Shown piece after piece: positions 18,126 to 27,597 of a DNA stretch of 64,000 bases (its first letter is position 1; each line of letters starts with the position of its first letter). A program made the position numbers and the translations under genes. Origin of the DNA: Portibacter marinus (GTDB taxonomy: Bacteria; Bacteroidota; Bacteroidia; Chitinophagales; Saprospiraceae); contig NZ_JAJNKB010000005.1 of the NCBI RefSeq assembly GCF_021533195.1, forward strand, positions 186,001-250,000, read 5' to 3'. A model generated the notes under the pieces. The model ran no database searches, was not told where the DNA came from, and was given only the letters and a program-made list of their open reading frames with translations.

Positions 18126-18764
18126 TTAAAACTTAAATGCGACTCCCAAAGCGTTAAGATTCATTCTAGTATTGATAAAGGTTTCATCTAGAGGAATCTC
18201 ATTAATGGATTGGTTAGCAGTGGAAGATTCTAAAATAAAATCTAAAGATGTATTTAGAAAAATATACGCATTGGATAAAATGTTGGTATATAACACTAAT
18301 CTGCCTGAAGGTCCTACCTGAAAATTACGATAAGAGAAATCTCTAATCACAGGACGATCAGGAAGTGTGAAATCTCCTTTGTAGTTTAGAAAGCTACCTA
18401 CCAGTCCCGCAGAAAGAAAAGTACCAAAGTGTTTGAATTGATACTGATGTTCTACACCAAGAAATCCCCCTAGGTTGTACCACAATGTGTTGCCAATATT
18501 ATTATCATACCAGGAATGATTCATTCTGTTGACTAAGCCATTGACTTCACCCACGTAAAAGAACCTGGTTTCCTTGTGTCTTTTTAAGTAGGTTAAGGAC
18601 AATTTAGAGTTTTTACCAAGATGTTGAATTTCAGGCGCAATATTGGGAAGGCCGGTGACATTCCCCAAAAAAGAGATTCTCAATTCATGATTTCGAGTTT
18701 CATCTATTTGTGCTAAAGTAAATAATGGAAGAAGACAAATGCAAATCAATAAAGTTGTTTTCAT
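18126..18764 (-). CDS. Small outer-membrane beta-barrel-like protein, function unknown
   Basis: The 212-residue protein has a clear signal peptide (MKTTLLICICLLPLFTLAQ) and then alternating amphipathic strands with aromatic residues (LGGFLGVEHQYQFKHFGTFLSAGLVGSFL), ending ALGVAFKF with a terminal Phe. That ending is typical of outer-membrane barrels. No family is recognised. It lies 57 bp upstream of the SusA-like gene on the same strand, and co-transcription is possible. Confidence 0.65.
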   Translation of the reverse strand: MKTTLLICICLLPLFTLAQIDETRNHELRISFLGNVTGLPNIAPEIQHLGKNSKLSLTYLKRHKETRFFYVGEVNGLVNRMNHSWYDNNIGNTLWYNLGGFLGVEHQYQFKHFGTFLSAGLVGSFLNYKGDFTLPDRPVIRDFSYRNFQVGPSGRLVLYTNILSNAYIFLNTSLDFILESSTANQSINEIPLDETFINTRMNLNALGVAFKF

Positions 18765-18910
18765 AGCAAAGGGTTACTTTCATTTTTAGACTCTAGACAA
18801 ATAACGAATGAAAATACCAATTTGTATATCTAAACAGCGATATATGTGCTACACTTTCTCATTCTGTAACCTATTCAATGTCGTGTAACGGTATTCAAAG
18901 GACCCTAAAG

Positions 18911-20773
18911 TTATTCTCCTTCCTCTTTTACGATCGGCAGAGTTATATTACTAGGGTATTCTTTAGAATGATGAATCTTATTCCTCGCAATCACTCCTTC
19001 AGATTCATCATAATTATTGCCACCTGTATTGAGGTTTCTGACAAATCTTGGAAAGTTGCTACTTGATACCTCGATCCTGATCCTATGTCCTTTTTCAAAA
19101 TAATTGCTGGTCGACATTGGACTCATTTCGATTTTATACACCTCCCCATCTTCCATAAAAACCTCCTGATCGTAGCCCTCTCGATATCTGGCGCGCTGTA
19201 TCGTTTCATCTAAGTTATACGCGGTTCCATCTGGATAGACATCGATCAATTTGATGGTAAAATCCGTGTCCCTCGCATCTGATGAAACATAAAGGGTGGA
19301 TTCGATAAATCCACTCACTTCCATACCTTTGCTAAGCGGTTCACTAGTATATACCAGGATATCATTTCTGGTCTCCATTTGTCGTTGATCGAAGGCTCCA
19401 CCTTCGATGGCATTACCAGTGCAACAAACATTGCCCCCATAGCTGGTTACAGGGTTCATAGGATCATAGACAAACTCATCGGCTTGATTATCGTCTGGTG
19501 CTTCACCGACCAGCTTACCACCTCCAAATAGGCTGTTAGCATCTCCCTCACTATCCAGAAAATAGGTAGTCATTTCAGCGGCGGCCGGAGGAAAAACTTC
19601 ACTCGTTTTCCAGATATTTTTGCCCATCAGATAATAGTGAACCTTCGGTTTTTGTAAAATAGCATTAGATTGATCTTTCAGCCAGTAATCGAACCATCCG
19701 TACACCAATTCGTCATAATCCAGGCGTGCGTCTCCGACACTTCTTTCTCCTACAATGGTATTTTCAGTAGCGCGTGTATACCTGCAATGAAGAGTAGGTG
19801 CAATGACCAGGTACTGGTCATCTCTGCCTTTACTAACATGGTTGTACAACTCAATATTAGGGGCAGTAGATACGTCATACCACGAGACAAACCAGTACCC
19901 GGGTATTTCGATTTCCATATCTTCATGATACAAACCCCCTTCAAACCATTTTGGATCATTGGGCTTTCGGGTAATCATTTCCTCAAATATCCCTTGAGGA
20001 CCATTGACATTTTTGATGAGATCCTGAACGGGAAGGTGCCAAAGCTTTTCAGACCAATCCACCCTTGGATACTCCGGAGCCATATCATAAAAGCGCTGTA
20101 ACCTTAAAAGATCTTCCTGAGAAATACCTTGCTCAAGTCTCGGAGCTTTTGGATCGTGCTGAACTCCGTAAAGCCATGCAAAAAATAACATTTGCTCTGC
20201 TCCGCCTCGATACCAATTACCCTGCTCGTAAAACCGGCCCACTGTTCCTACTCCGGCTCCAAAACCCTGAGGAACCATAGCCGCGTGCGAAGGGTGGTCG
20301 AGGGCAGCCACCGCCATTTGCCATTCCGCAGTGGAAGAACATCCCAATGTACCTATCTTCCCATTTGACCACGATTGATCCGCCATCCATTGAAAGGCAT
20401 CATAGCCATCAGTCAGCGGAGTACCTAAAATGTCCCATTCCCCTTCTGAAAAGAATCTGCCTCTTTCATTTTGCACTACATAAGCATAGCCCCTTTTTAC
20501 AGCTTCATAAGCTCGTTGAAGGGTTCTCGTAGATTCCTCTCCGTCTCTCCAGGTATTGAAATTGTAAGGTGTTCTGGAGAATATAATGGGGACAGGATCG
20601 TCAGTTTTAGGCCGATAAATGTCGGTGGCCAATCTGATTCCGTCTCGCATAGGCATCATGACCTTTTGATCCACAATGGCAATTTCCTGCATGTATGCCA
20701 GGTTAATTTCCTGCCCATTGATCTCCATCAACAGCGTTAGTAAACAAACTAAAAAGCTTATGTATTTTATCAT
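18911..20773 (-). CDS. CocE/NonD-family alpha/beta-hydrolase (peptidase S15-like), secreted
   Basis: The 620-residue protein has an N-terminal hydrophobic signal (through MEINGQ), the S15/CocE catalytic domain ([28 protein letters not shown]) and the nucleophile Ser146 in GCSSTAE. A C-terminal jelly-roll domain ([45 protein letters not shown]) follows. Relatives include alpha-amino-acid ester hydrolases, cocaine esterase and glutaryl-7-ACA acylase, so it is an amidase or esterase of unknown natural substrate, likely periplasmic. It starts 12 bp after the end of the BNR/VPS10 gene, indicating one operon. Confidence 0.88.
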   Translation of the reverse strand: MIKYISFLVCLLTLLMEINGQEINLAYMQEIAIVDQKVMMPMRDGIRLATDIYRPKTDDPVPIIFSRTPYNFNTWRDGEESTRTLQRAYEAVKRGYAYVVQNERGRFFSEGEWDILGTPLTDGYDAFQWMADQSWSNGKIGTLGCSSTAEWQMAVAALDHPSHAAMVPQGFGAGVGTVGRFYEQGNWYRGGAEQMLFFAWLYGVQHDPKAPRLEQGISQEDLLRLQRFYDMAPEYPRVDWSEKLWHLPVQDLIKNVNGPQGIFEEMITRKPNDPKWFEGGLYHEDMEIEIPGYWFVSWYDVSTAPNIELYNHVSKGRDDQYLVIAPTLHCRYTRATENTIVGERSVGDARLDYDELVYGWFDYWLKDQSNAILQKPKVHYYLMGKNIWKTSEVFPPAAAEMTTYFLDSEGDANSLFGGGKLVGEAPDDNQADEFVYDPMNPVTSYGGNVCCTGNAIEGGAFDQRQMETRNDILVYTSEPLSKGMEVSGFIESTLYVSSDARDTDFTIKLIDVYPDGTAYNLDETIQRARYREGYDQEVFMEDGEVYKIEMSPMSTSNYFEKGHRIRIEVSSSNFPRFVRNLNTGGNNYDESEGVIARNKIHHSKEYPSNITLPIVKEEGE

Positions 20774-20785
20774 TATGATTGATTT

Positions 20786-23700
20786 TTATGGTCTTACATG
20801 AATTCGATCGCTCATGATACGCACTCCCAGTGGTTGACCTATTTTGTTTAATTCTACTAATCCTTCATTGATTAATTGGTCAAGATCAGAGAGTTCTTTA
20901 TCTAGTTCTGCACTGACTTCTTTATAAAAAGCGACTGCCTGATCTGTAGGTTTATAGTCACCTCGCTGCTGATCTGCAAGTAAAAATGCCAGCCTGTTAT
21001 TGATTCTGATTCCGTAATTCAAGGGATCTTGTCGGGCTTGATTCTTCGTCATATGAATGTTGTTTTCAATGACTTCTAACTCATCTACTAGTCGGTCAGC
21101 AGTTTCAAGAAATTCCTTATAATCTGGATTATCAGCCAATTTCTTCTCAAAGTAATCAATATCACTTTTGATACTTCTGATGTCGATGATCGCTTGATGT
21201 GCCTCACTTACTTTATCTCGAACATTACTCAGGTACTCAAACTGCTCCTCCAAATCCTCCTGAGTACTTTCAAGTCTTGGATCCTTTGTAATTTCAAATT
21301 CCTGGTCTTTAGCCATATCGTCTACGATCAATTTCGCGACATATTGACCTGGTACAGCTTTCGGACCGTTATTAGGAGAGGAATAAAGTACCATGCCATC
21401 AAATTCCTTAAATCCTTCATATCTCATATCCCAAATAAATCGACCATCAACTTCCAATTTATTGTCCTTATCCTTAGCATGATTGGTGAAGCTACGGATC
21501 AATTGACCATCAACCTCCTCAATTCGAAGTTCCACATCCATAGAATCATTATAGTCTTGAATAAAATAATTGAACAATACACCATTTGGATGATTTGTGC
21601 CTTCCAATTTACTATTAGGACTTCCCCAACCTCCTTGTGCCATTCTGTAAGCAGGCTTTGGTTGATACAAATGGTGCGAGGATTGTAAGATTTTTTCATC
21701 AATTTGTTGGAGGGGACCAAGGTCATCAATCATCCAGAAGCTCCTGCCATGGGTAGCAGCAATTAGCATATTGTCTTTTACGTGCAGATCCCGAATGGAG
21801 GTAATGGGCAAATTAAGTTGTAAAGGTTGCCAGTTTTCTCCATCATCCCAACTCACAAACATCCCCCATTCTGTTCCTGCATACAACAGTCCTTCTCTGA
21901 CCTGATCAGCCCGTATGGCTCTGGTATAGTAATTCGAAGGAATGCCATCTGTTATTAAGGTCCAATTTTTACCGTAATCCTCTGTTTTGTAAAGATAAGG
22001 TGTATAATCACCAAATTTATAATGTGTAGCAGCGAGGTAAGCCGCTCCTTTCTTAAATGGATGAACATCAATACAATTCATCATGTTGAGCTTGGGTGAC
22101 CCTTTAGGTGTGACCTCCTCCCAGTTTTCACCTCCGTCTCGTGTTATATGAACCAGGCCATCATCACTTCCAACCCAAATCACACCTTCTTCAAGAGGAG
22201 ATTCGGCCATTGCAAATATGTTAGCATAAAATTCAGCTCCCGTATTGTCCTGCGTAATCGGACCGCCTGAGGATTTAATGGTTTCGGGGTCATTGCGAGT
22301 CAAATCCGGACTAATGGTCTTCCAGGATTGGCCTTCATTTGTTGAAACATGCAAGTAATTAGAACCAGCGTATAACTTTTCAGAATTATGAGGGCTAAAC
22401 ATGACCGGAAAATTCCAGTTGAACCGGTATTTCATGATTTCTGCACCAGACCCTGCTGGATTATCTGGCCATACATTAGTCGATCTCGTTTGGCCATTGG
22501 AATGATCTTTTCGCATCATATAACCTTTGTACGTGCCACCATAAACGATGTCAGGGTCATCCGGGTCCGGTGCCAGGTGCGCACTTTCACCACCAGCGGT
22601 AGATTCCCAGTCTTGCTCTGTGATCGCATTTTCGGACGATCTGTGGCTGATTCGAATAGCACTGTTATCTTGCTGCGCTCCATATATCCGGAAGGGAAAG
22701 TGATTGTCTGTTGTGACCCGATAGAATTGAGCGGTTGGCTGATTGTGATAGGTAGTCCAATTTTCACCGGCATCATAACTTACCTGACCGCCACCATCAT
22801 CTGCGATAGCCATAATTTCATTATCTCCCGGATTGATCCATAGGTCGTGATGATCACCATGTGGTGTTTGAATTCTTTCATAAGTCTTTCCACCATCATT
22901 AGATCGCCAAAAGCCCACATTCAAAACATACACCCGATCTTCCAATTGCGTATCTGCATATATTCTTGAATAGTACCAGGCCCTTTGTCTTAGCTCTCGG
23001 TTGGCACTGGTCTTAGTCCAGGTTTTACCAGCATCGTCACTCCTAAATACACCACCATCGTTGGCTTCGATAATGGTCCATATTCTGTCAGAATTCAAAG
23101 GCGAGACAGTGATTCCAATGATGCCGAGTGTACCTTTAGGAAGACCTTCGCTTGCGGTGATATCTGTCCAGCTTTCTCCGGAATCAGTACTTTTCCAAAG
23201 TTTGCTTCCTGGTCCACCGCTGTCCATGCGGTAGCCATTTCTTTTCATTTCCCAGGTAGAGGCGTAGATGATCCTCGGATTGTTAGGATCGAGAATCAAA
23301 TCACCGGCTCCTGCTTTATCGCTTTCATAGAGAATCTTTTCCCAGGTGGTCCCTCCATCAGTCGTTTTATATACACCTCTCTCTTTGTTGGGTTTCCACA
23401 AATTGCCAATGGCAGCAACATATACAATATCCGGATTGGTGGGATGGACCCTGACCCTGGCAATGTGCTCTGTTCCTTTCAGGCCAATGTGTGTCCAGGT
23501 CGTTCCGCCATCTGTGGATTTCCACATGCCATTACCTGACGAAACATTTCCTCTGAGGGTTTGCTCTCCCTCACCTACATATAAAACATTAGGGTCCGAA
23601 GGAGCCATGGCTACAGCGCCTATAGATCCCCCAAAAAAACCATCAGAAATGCATGACCACGTATTTCCGCCATCCTTAGTCCTCCATACTCCGCCGCCGG

Positions 23701-23902
23701 CCGTACCCATGATATATTCATTGGTCTTTTTCGGATTACCTACAATTGTTCCAGCCCGCCCGCCGCGAAAAGGACCGACTTGCCTCCATTGAACCGTGTT
23801 GATTGCTTCTTCATCAACGTTGCTCAGCTGTTGTGCATAAAGGCTGTTAAAGTCATATAAAAAAAGAGTTAGTGCAAATAGTAAAGTGAAGTGTATTCTC
23901 AT
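20786..23902 (-). CDS. VPS10/sortilin-like BNR-repeat beta-propeller protein, secreted
   Basis: This 1038-residue protein has a signal peptide (ending LYAQQ) and many BNR/Asp-box repeats such as TKDGGNTW, STDGGTTW, TTDGGTTW, STDSGESW, SDDAGKTW and RDGGENW. They form large beta-propellers over about residues 30-700. A C-terminal region of some 300 residues has an Ig-like part and a helical coiled segment (KVSEAHQAIIDIRSIKSDIDYFEKKL). Bacterial homologues are annotated as sortilin-like or glycosyl-hydrolase BNR proteins, but no catalytic site can be identified and function is unknown. It is followed by the CocE-type hydrolase in the same operon and is divergent from valS. Confidence 0.82.
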   Translation of the reverse strand: MRIHFTLLFALTLFLYDFNSLYAQQLSNVDEEAINTVQWRQVGPFRGGRAGTIVGNPKKTNEYIMGTAGGGVWRTKDGGNTWSCISDGFFGGSIGAVAMAPSDPNVLYVGEGEQTLRGNVSSGNGMWKSTDGGTTWTHIGLKGTEHIARVRVHPTNPDIVYVAAIGNLWKPNKERGVYKTTDGGTTWEKILYESDKAGAGDLILDPNNPRIIYASTWEMKRNGYRMDSGGPGSKLWKSTDSGESWTDITASEGLPKGTLGIIGITVSPLNSDRIWTIIEANDGGVFRSDDAGKTWTKTSANRELRQRAWYYSRIYADTQLEDRVYVLNVGFWRSNDGGKTYERIQTPHGDHHDLWINPGDNEIMAIADDGGGQVSYDAGENWTTYHNQPTAQFYRVTTDNHFPFRIYGAQQDNSAIRISHRSSENAITEQDWESTAGGESAHLAPDPDDPDIVYGGTYKGYMMRKDHSNGQTRSTNVWPDNPAGSGAEIMKYRFNWNFPVMFSPHNSEKLYAGSNYLHVSTNEGQSWKTISPDLTRNDPETIKSSGGPITQDNTGAEFYANIFAMAESPLEEGVIWVGSDDGLVHITRDGGENWEEVTPKGSPKLNMMNCIDVHPFKKGAAYLAATHYKFGDYTPYLYKTEDYGKNWTLITDGIPSNYYTRAIRADQVREGLLYAGTEWGMFVSWDDGENWQPLQLNLPITSIRDLHVKDNMLIAATHGRSFWMIDDLGPLQQIDEKILQSSHHLYQPKPAYRMAQGGWGSPNSKLEGTNHPNGVLFNYFIQDYNDSMDVELRIEEVDGQLIRSFTNHAKDKDNKLEVDGRFIWDMRYEGFKEFDGMVLYSSPNNGPKAVPGQYVAKLIVDDMAKDQEFEITKDPRLESTQEDLEEQFEYLSNVRDKVSEAHQAIIDIRSIKSDIDYFEKKLADNPDYKEFLETADRLVDELEVIENNIHMTKNQARQDPLNYGIRINNRLAFLLADQQRGDYKPTDQAVAFYKEVSAELDKELSDLDQLINEGLVELNKIGQPLGVRIMSDRIHVRP

Positions 23903-24029
23903 AAAAATTAGTTTTCAGCAAATTAAGTAAATGCAATTGAAGTCAAAAATCGTAGAGAAATTAATTATGATTGATTTCAACATCGAGATTAATCCTTTTG
24001 TCAATTGGATTTGTTTCATCTGAAAGACT

Positions 24030-24037
24030 TACCTTTG
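24030..24037 (+). promoter_or_regulatory. TAnnTTTG -7 element of valS
   Basis: TACCTTTG matches the Bacteroidota -7 consensus exactly and lies 29 bp before the valS ATG. A TTTG at 24010-24013 could be the -33 element, but the 16-bp spacing is on the short side. Confidence 0.6.
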
Positions 24038-24066
24038 CAGGTTAAATTATAAAATACAGACAAAGA

Positions 24067-26697
24067 ATGATCTCACCCACATACAATCCGGCTGAAGTTG
24101 AAGAAAAGTGGTATGCACACTGGGAATCAAAAGGATATTTTCACTCTGAACCTGATGAGCGTGAAGCATTTTCCATCGTTATTCCGCCACCCAATGTTAC
24201 GGGTGTATTGCACATGGGCCATATGCTCAACAATACCATCCAGGATATATTGATCCGTAAAGCGCTTTTAGATGGCAAAAATGCTTGTTGGGTGCCGGGC
24301 ATGGATCACGCTTCGATTGCTACTGAGGCCAAAGTGGTCAAAATGCTCAGGGAGAAAGGGATCAAAAAATCGGACCTCACCCGAGATGAGTTTCTGGCTT
24401 ATGCATGGGAATGGAAGGAAAAATACGGTGGAATCATCTTAAAGCAATTGAGGAAGCTAGGTGCTGCATGTGACTGGGAAAGAACCGCTTTCACTATGGA
24501 CGAAGAGCGATCAGCGGCGGTATACAAAACTTTCGTGGACCTCTATCATAAGGGTAAATTGTATCGTGGGCTCAGAATGGTAAATTGGGATCCTGAAGCC
24601 CTGACCGTTTTGTCTAATGAAGAAGTGATTTATAAAGATGAGTCAAGCCATATTTATCATGTCAGATATCAAATAGAGGGTTCTGAGGAGTTTGTCACGA
24701 TTGCAACTACGAGACCAGAAACGATTTTGGGTGATTCAGCCATCGCAGTTCATCCTGAGGATCCAAGATATCAGCATTTAAAAGGTAAACGAGCCTTGGT
24801 TCCTTTAATTAATAGATCTATCCCGATCATATTCGATGATTATGTAGATCGGGAGTTTGGAACAGGAGCGCTCAAAGTAACACCGGCTCATGATGTGAAT
24901 GACTATGAAATAGGAAAAAGACATGATTTAGAGGTTATAGAGGTCTTAAACGATGATGGAACGCTGAATGAAAAGGGTGAAGTGAACCATTATGTTGGAC
25001 AGTCGAGATTCAAAGTCAGAACGGAAATTGTAAAAGAATTAGAAGCCTCAGCCAACCTGGTCGAAGTAAAACCCTACACCCATAATGTTGGAAGATCGGA
25101 GCGGACCAATGCTGTAGTCGAACCCAAGCTCAGTTTGCAGTGGTACGTGGATATGAAGAAGTTAGCAGAGCCGGCATTGAAAGCGGTCATGACAGACGAG
25201 GTCGAATTCTTTCCAAAGAATCAAAAAAACGTCTACAAGCACTGGATGGAGAATATACGTGATTGGTGTATTTCCAGACAATTATGGTGGGGACATCAGA
25301 TACCGGCCTGGTATTATAAAGATGATGTTTATGTAGCTGAGACAGCTGAAGAAGCATTGTATCAGGCAAGGGCTCATACGGGAGATCATGATTTAGAATT
25401 GGATGATCTTCGCCAGGATGAAGACGTATTAGATACCTGGTTTTCTTCCTGGTTGTGGCCAATGTCTGTTTTTGACGAGTTTGGTGATCAGGAAGAGATC
25501 GACTATTACTATCCGACCAGTGTTTTAGTCACGGGCTGGGATATTATATTTCTGTGGGTGGCCAGAATGATCATGTCAGGATACGAATGGAAGGATGAAA
25601 AACCATTCGAGCATGTATATTTTACAGGTATGGTCAGGGACAAGCAGAGGAGGAAGATGAGTAAGCAATTGGGCAATTCACCAGATGCCATCAAACTGAT
25701 GGAGGAATTTGGAGCGGATGGTGTCAGATATGGTATGCTGTCCAGCTCGCCTGCGGGAGGAGACCTCTTGTTTGACGAAAAATTGGTAGACCAGGGTAAA
25801 AAGTTCTGCAATAAACTGTGGAATGCCTTGCGGATGTTCAAAAATCTGGAGATTGATTCATCGCTTGAGACGCCTCAGGAAAATAAATTGGCTATCAGCT
25901 GGTTAGAGCAAAAGAAGTCCATGATGCTAGAGGAATTAGAAGGAAATTTTAAGGCTTATCGTCTGTCAGAAGCGCTAGTTACGATCTACAGTTTTATTTG
26001 GGGTGATTTCTGCAGCTGGTACCTGGAAATTGTCAAGCCAGATTATGAGCAACCCATTGACCCACACACGTATCAAAAGTCCATGGATCTCTTTGAGGAA
26101 TTGTGTTTGATTTTGCATCCTTTCATGCCATTTATCACAGAGGAAATATGGCACAAATTGAAGAAAAGAGGAAAGGGTGAAGATTGTATGGCTGGTAGTT
26201 GGCCGGAGGCAGGACAGTTCGATAAAGGTTTTGTCAAGTCAGTTGAGAAGGCTAAAGATGTCGTTTCGAAGATCAGAGATGTTAGGAACAAGTATGGATT
26301 GAAAAAAAGTGAGCCATTAAAAGTATATGTTGAAGAAAGTGAAGGCGCCAGGGAGCTGCTTTCGGTGGAGGGAATAAGAGCGATGATTTTGAAGATTGGT
26401 GTTTTGGAGGATCTGATCTGGACCACGACTGAGCCGGAGGGGACGATCGGATTTTTATCGGGAACGGAGAAATACTATGTAGAGTTAGAGCTGGAGATCG
26501 ATGTGGAGGCTGAGCGTGAAAAATTGGAGAAGGATTTGGATCATGCGAGAGGTTTTGTGAGGTCTGTAGAGAAAAAATTAGCAAATGAGCGGTTTGTGAG
26601 TAACGCGCCTGAGCAAGTGGTGGCGCTGGAAAGGAAGAAGCTACTGGATGGTAAAGAGCGGATCAGGATCATTGAGGAGAGTTTGAAGAGTTTGTAG
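24067..26697 (+). CDS. valS: Valyl-tRNA synthetase
   Basis: The 876-residue class I synthetase has the HIGH motif as HMGH (residues 49-52, after PPNVTGVL), an editing domain with TTRPETILGDSAIAVHPED, the DTWFSSWLWP block, and KMSKQ at 530-534. An anticodon-binding domain and the C-terminal coiled coil (EKLEKDLDHARGFVRSVEKKLANERFVSNAP) typical of ValRS complete it. It charges tRNA-Val in the cytoplasm and its length is normal. The 3' end is followed by a cluster of palindromic repeats rather than a clear terminator. Confidence 0.98.
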   Translation: MISPTYNPAEVEEKWYAHWESKGYFHSEPDEREAFSIVIPPPNVTGVLHMGHMLNNTIQDILIRKALLDGKNACWVPGMDHASIATEAKVVKMLREKGIKKSDLTRDEFLAYAWEWKEKYGGIILKQLRKLGAACDWERTAFTMDEERSAAVYKTFVDLYHKGKLYRGLRMVNWDPEALTVLSNEEVIYKDESSHIYHVRYQIEGSEEFVTIATTRPETILGDSAIAVHPEDPRYQHLKGKRALVPLINRSIPIIFDDYVDREFGTGALKVTPAHDVNDYEIGKRHDLEVIEVLNDDGTLNEKGEVNHYVGQSRFKVRTEIVKELEASANLVEVKPYTHNVGRSERTNAVVEPKLSLQWYVDMKKLAEPALKAVMTDEVEFFPKNQKNVYKHWMENIRDWCISRQLWWGHQIPAWYYKDDVYVAETAEEALYQARAHTGDHDLELDDLRQDEDVLDTWFSSWLWPMSVFDEFGDQEEIDYYYPTSVLVTGWDIIFLWVARMIMSGYEWKDEKPFEHVYFTGMVRDKQRRKMSKQLGNSPDAIKLMEEFGADGVRYGMLSSSPAGGDLLFDEKLVDQGKKFCNKLWNALRMFKNLEIDSSLETPQENKLAISWLEQKKSMMLEELEGNFKAYRLSEALVTIYSFIWGDFCSWYLEIVKPDYEQPIDPHTYQKSMDLFEELCLILHPFMPFITEEIWHKLKKRGKGEDCMAGSWPEAGQFDKGFVKSVEKAKDVVSKIRDVRNKYGLKKSEPLKVYVEESEGARELLSVEGIRAMILKIGVLEDLIWTTTEPEGTIGFLSGTEKYYVELELEIDVEAEREKLEKDLDHARGFVRSVEKKLANERFVSNAPEQVVALERKKLLDGKERIRIIEESLKSL

Positions 26698-26706
26698 TGG
26701 TGATAT

Positions 26707-26939
26707 CTGGCAAATGGAATTTGCGAGTCTCAGGGCAAGTTACTGGTCCCAGGGCAGTTTGGAACTTTACACTGCTTTAGGACTTGTCACTTTAGTGGCA
26801 AGCTAGGTAGGAAAGTAAAGTTTGTTGATTGAGTGCAGGCAAATGGAAGTTGCAAGTTCCAAGGCACTAGAGTAATGCAATGATTAGAGTAGTGGCGAAG
26901 CTGGCAAATGGAATTTGCCAGTCCTAGGGCAGTTTGAAG
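26707..26939. repeat. Cluster of dispersed palindromic repeats after valS
   Basis: GGCAAATGGAATTTGCC is the core. At 26901-26921 it is perfect, with 9-bp arms (CTGGCAAAT / ATTTGCCAG) around GGA. Imperfect copies stand at 26707-26727 and 26836-26856. Each is followed by a conserved tail like GTCCyAGGGCAGTTTG (26746-26762 and 26921-26937). The repeats fill the space between valS and the convergent Nudix gene. Single copies occur at 39737 and 61977. No coding sequence is seen here. Confidence 0.8.
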
Positions 26940-26965
26940 CTCGAAGAAAAGTCTGATCATCAGAG

Positions 26966-27505
26966 CTAAGCGGAGAAGTGGAAATACTTGAGCAAGGCTG
27001 CGACGTGCAGGGCTTGCACCAACTCATCTTTCTTGATCATTTGAAGTACTTCTTCTCTGCTGAATAATCTGACATTAATATCTTCGGTTCGGTCCAAACT
27101 TTGCTCCTCTATTTTCTGCACACCCTTAGCCACGTAGGTATGGACCGTATTGGTGTGCGTTCCCGGATTAGCGCATAGATTAGTTAGATGTGACCATTGG
27201 CCCCCGCCAAAACCTGTTTCTTCCAACAATTCTCTTTGACCCGCCACTAAGGGACTTTCGTCGTCCTCATCGATCACTCCCGCTGAGAGCTCGAAGGCCG
27301 TCACTCCATAAGCATGACGATATTGCTCAATGAATACAAATTGATCTTCTTCTGTAATGGCAATAACAGTCACCCAGTCGGGATATTCCAGTACGTAATA
27401 ATTCTCCAGCACCTCCCCATTGGGTAACTTGACCGTGTCTACTCTCGCTGTAAACCAGGGCTTATCTCTTGATATATATCTCGACTTGAGAACTTTCCAC
27501 TCCAT
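26966..27505 (-). CDS. Nudix hydrolase, ADP-ribose pyrophosphatase type
   Basis: The 179-residue protein has the Nudix box as GVIDEDDE...GQRELLEETGF, with the catalytic REXXEE glutamates intact and one residue more than consensus between the first Gly and Glu. The upstream VFIEQYRHAYGVTAFELSAG is typical of ADP-ribose pyrophosphatases (NudF-like), which cleave ADP-ribose and related nucleoside diphosphate sugars to AMP and a sugar phosphate. Substrate preference cannot be fixed from sequence. No signal peptide is present. It is a single gene convergent with valS, and the T9SS protein downstream diverges from it. Confidence 0.88.
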   Translation of the reverse strand: MEWKVLKSRYISRDKPWFTARVDTVKLPNGEVLENYYVLEYPDWVTVIAITEEDQFVFIEQYRHAYGVTAFELSAGVIDEDDESPLVAGQRELLEETGFGGGQWSHLTNLCANPGTHTNTVHTYVAKGVQKIEEQSLDRTEDINVRLFSREEVLQMIKKDELVQALHVAALLKYFHFSA

Positions 27506-27597
27506 GTCGACAAAAATAGGTAAGATTTTTAGAATACTTTGTGAGAAGCTGACTTTGTTCTATCTTGAGCCCTTTGAATTTGAATTTGAAAAGAATT

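Noticed and set aside
22388-23792. Long plus-strand reading frames opposite the BNR/VPS10 gene
   Set aside because: They are antisense shadows with unnatural composition; the minus-strand protein is clearly real across the whole stretch.
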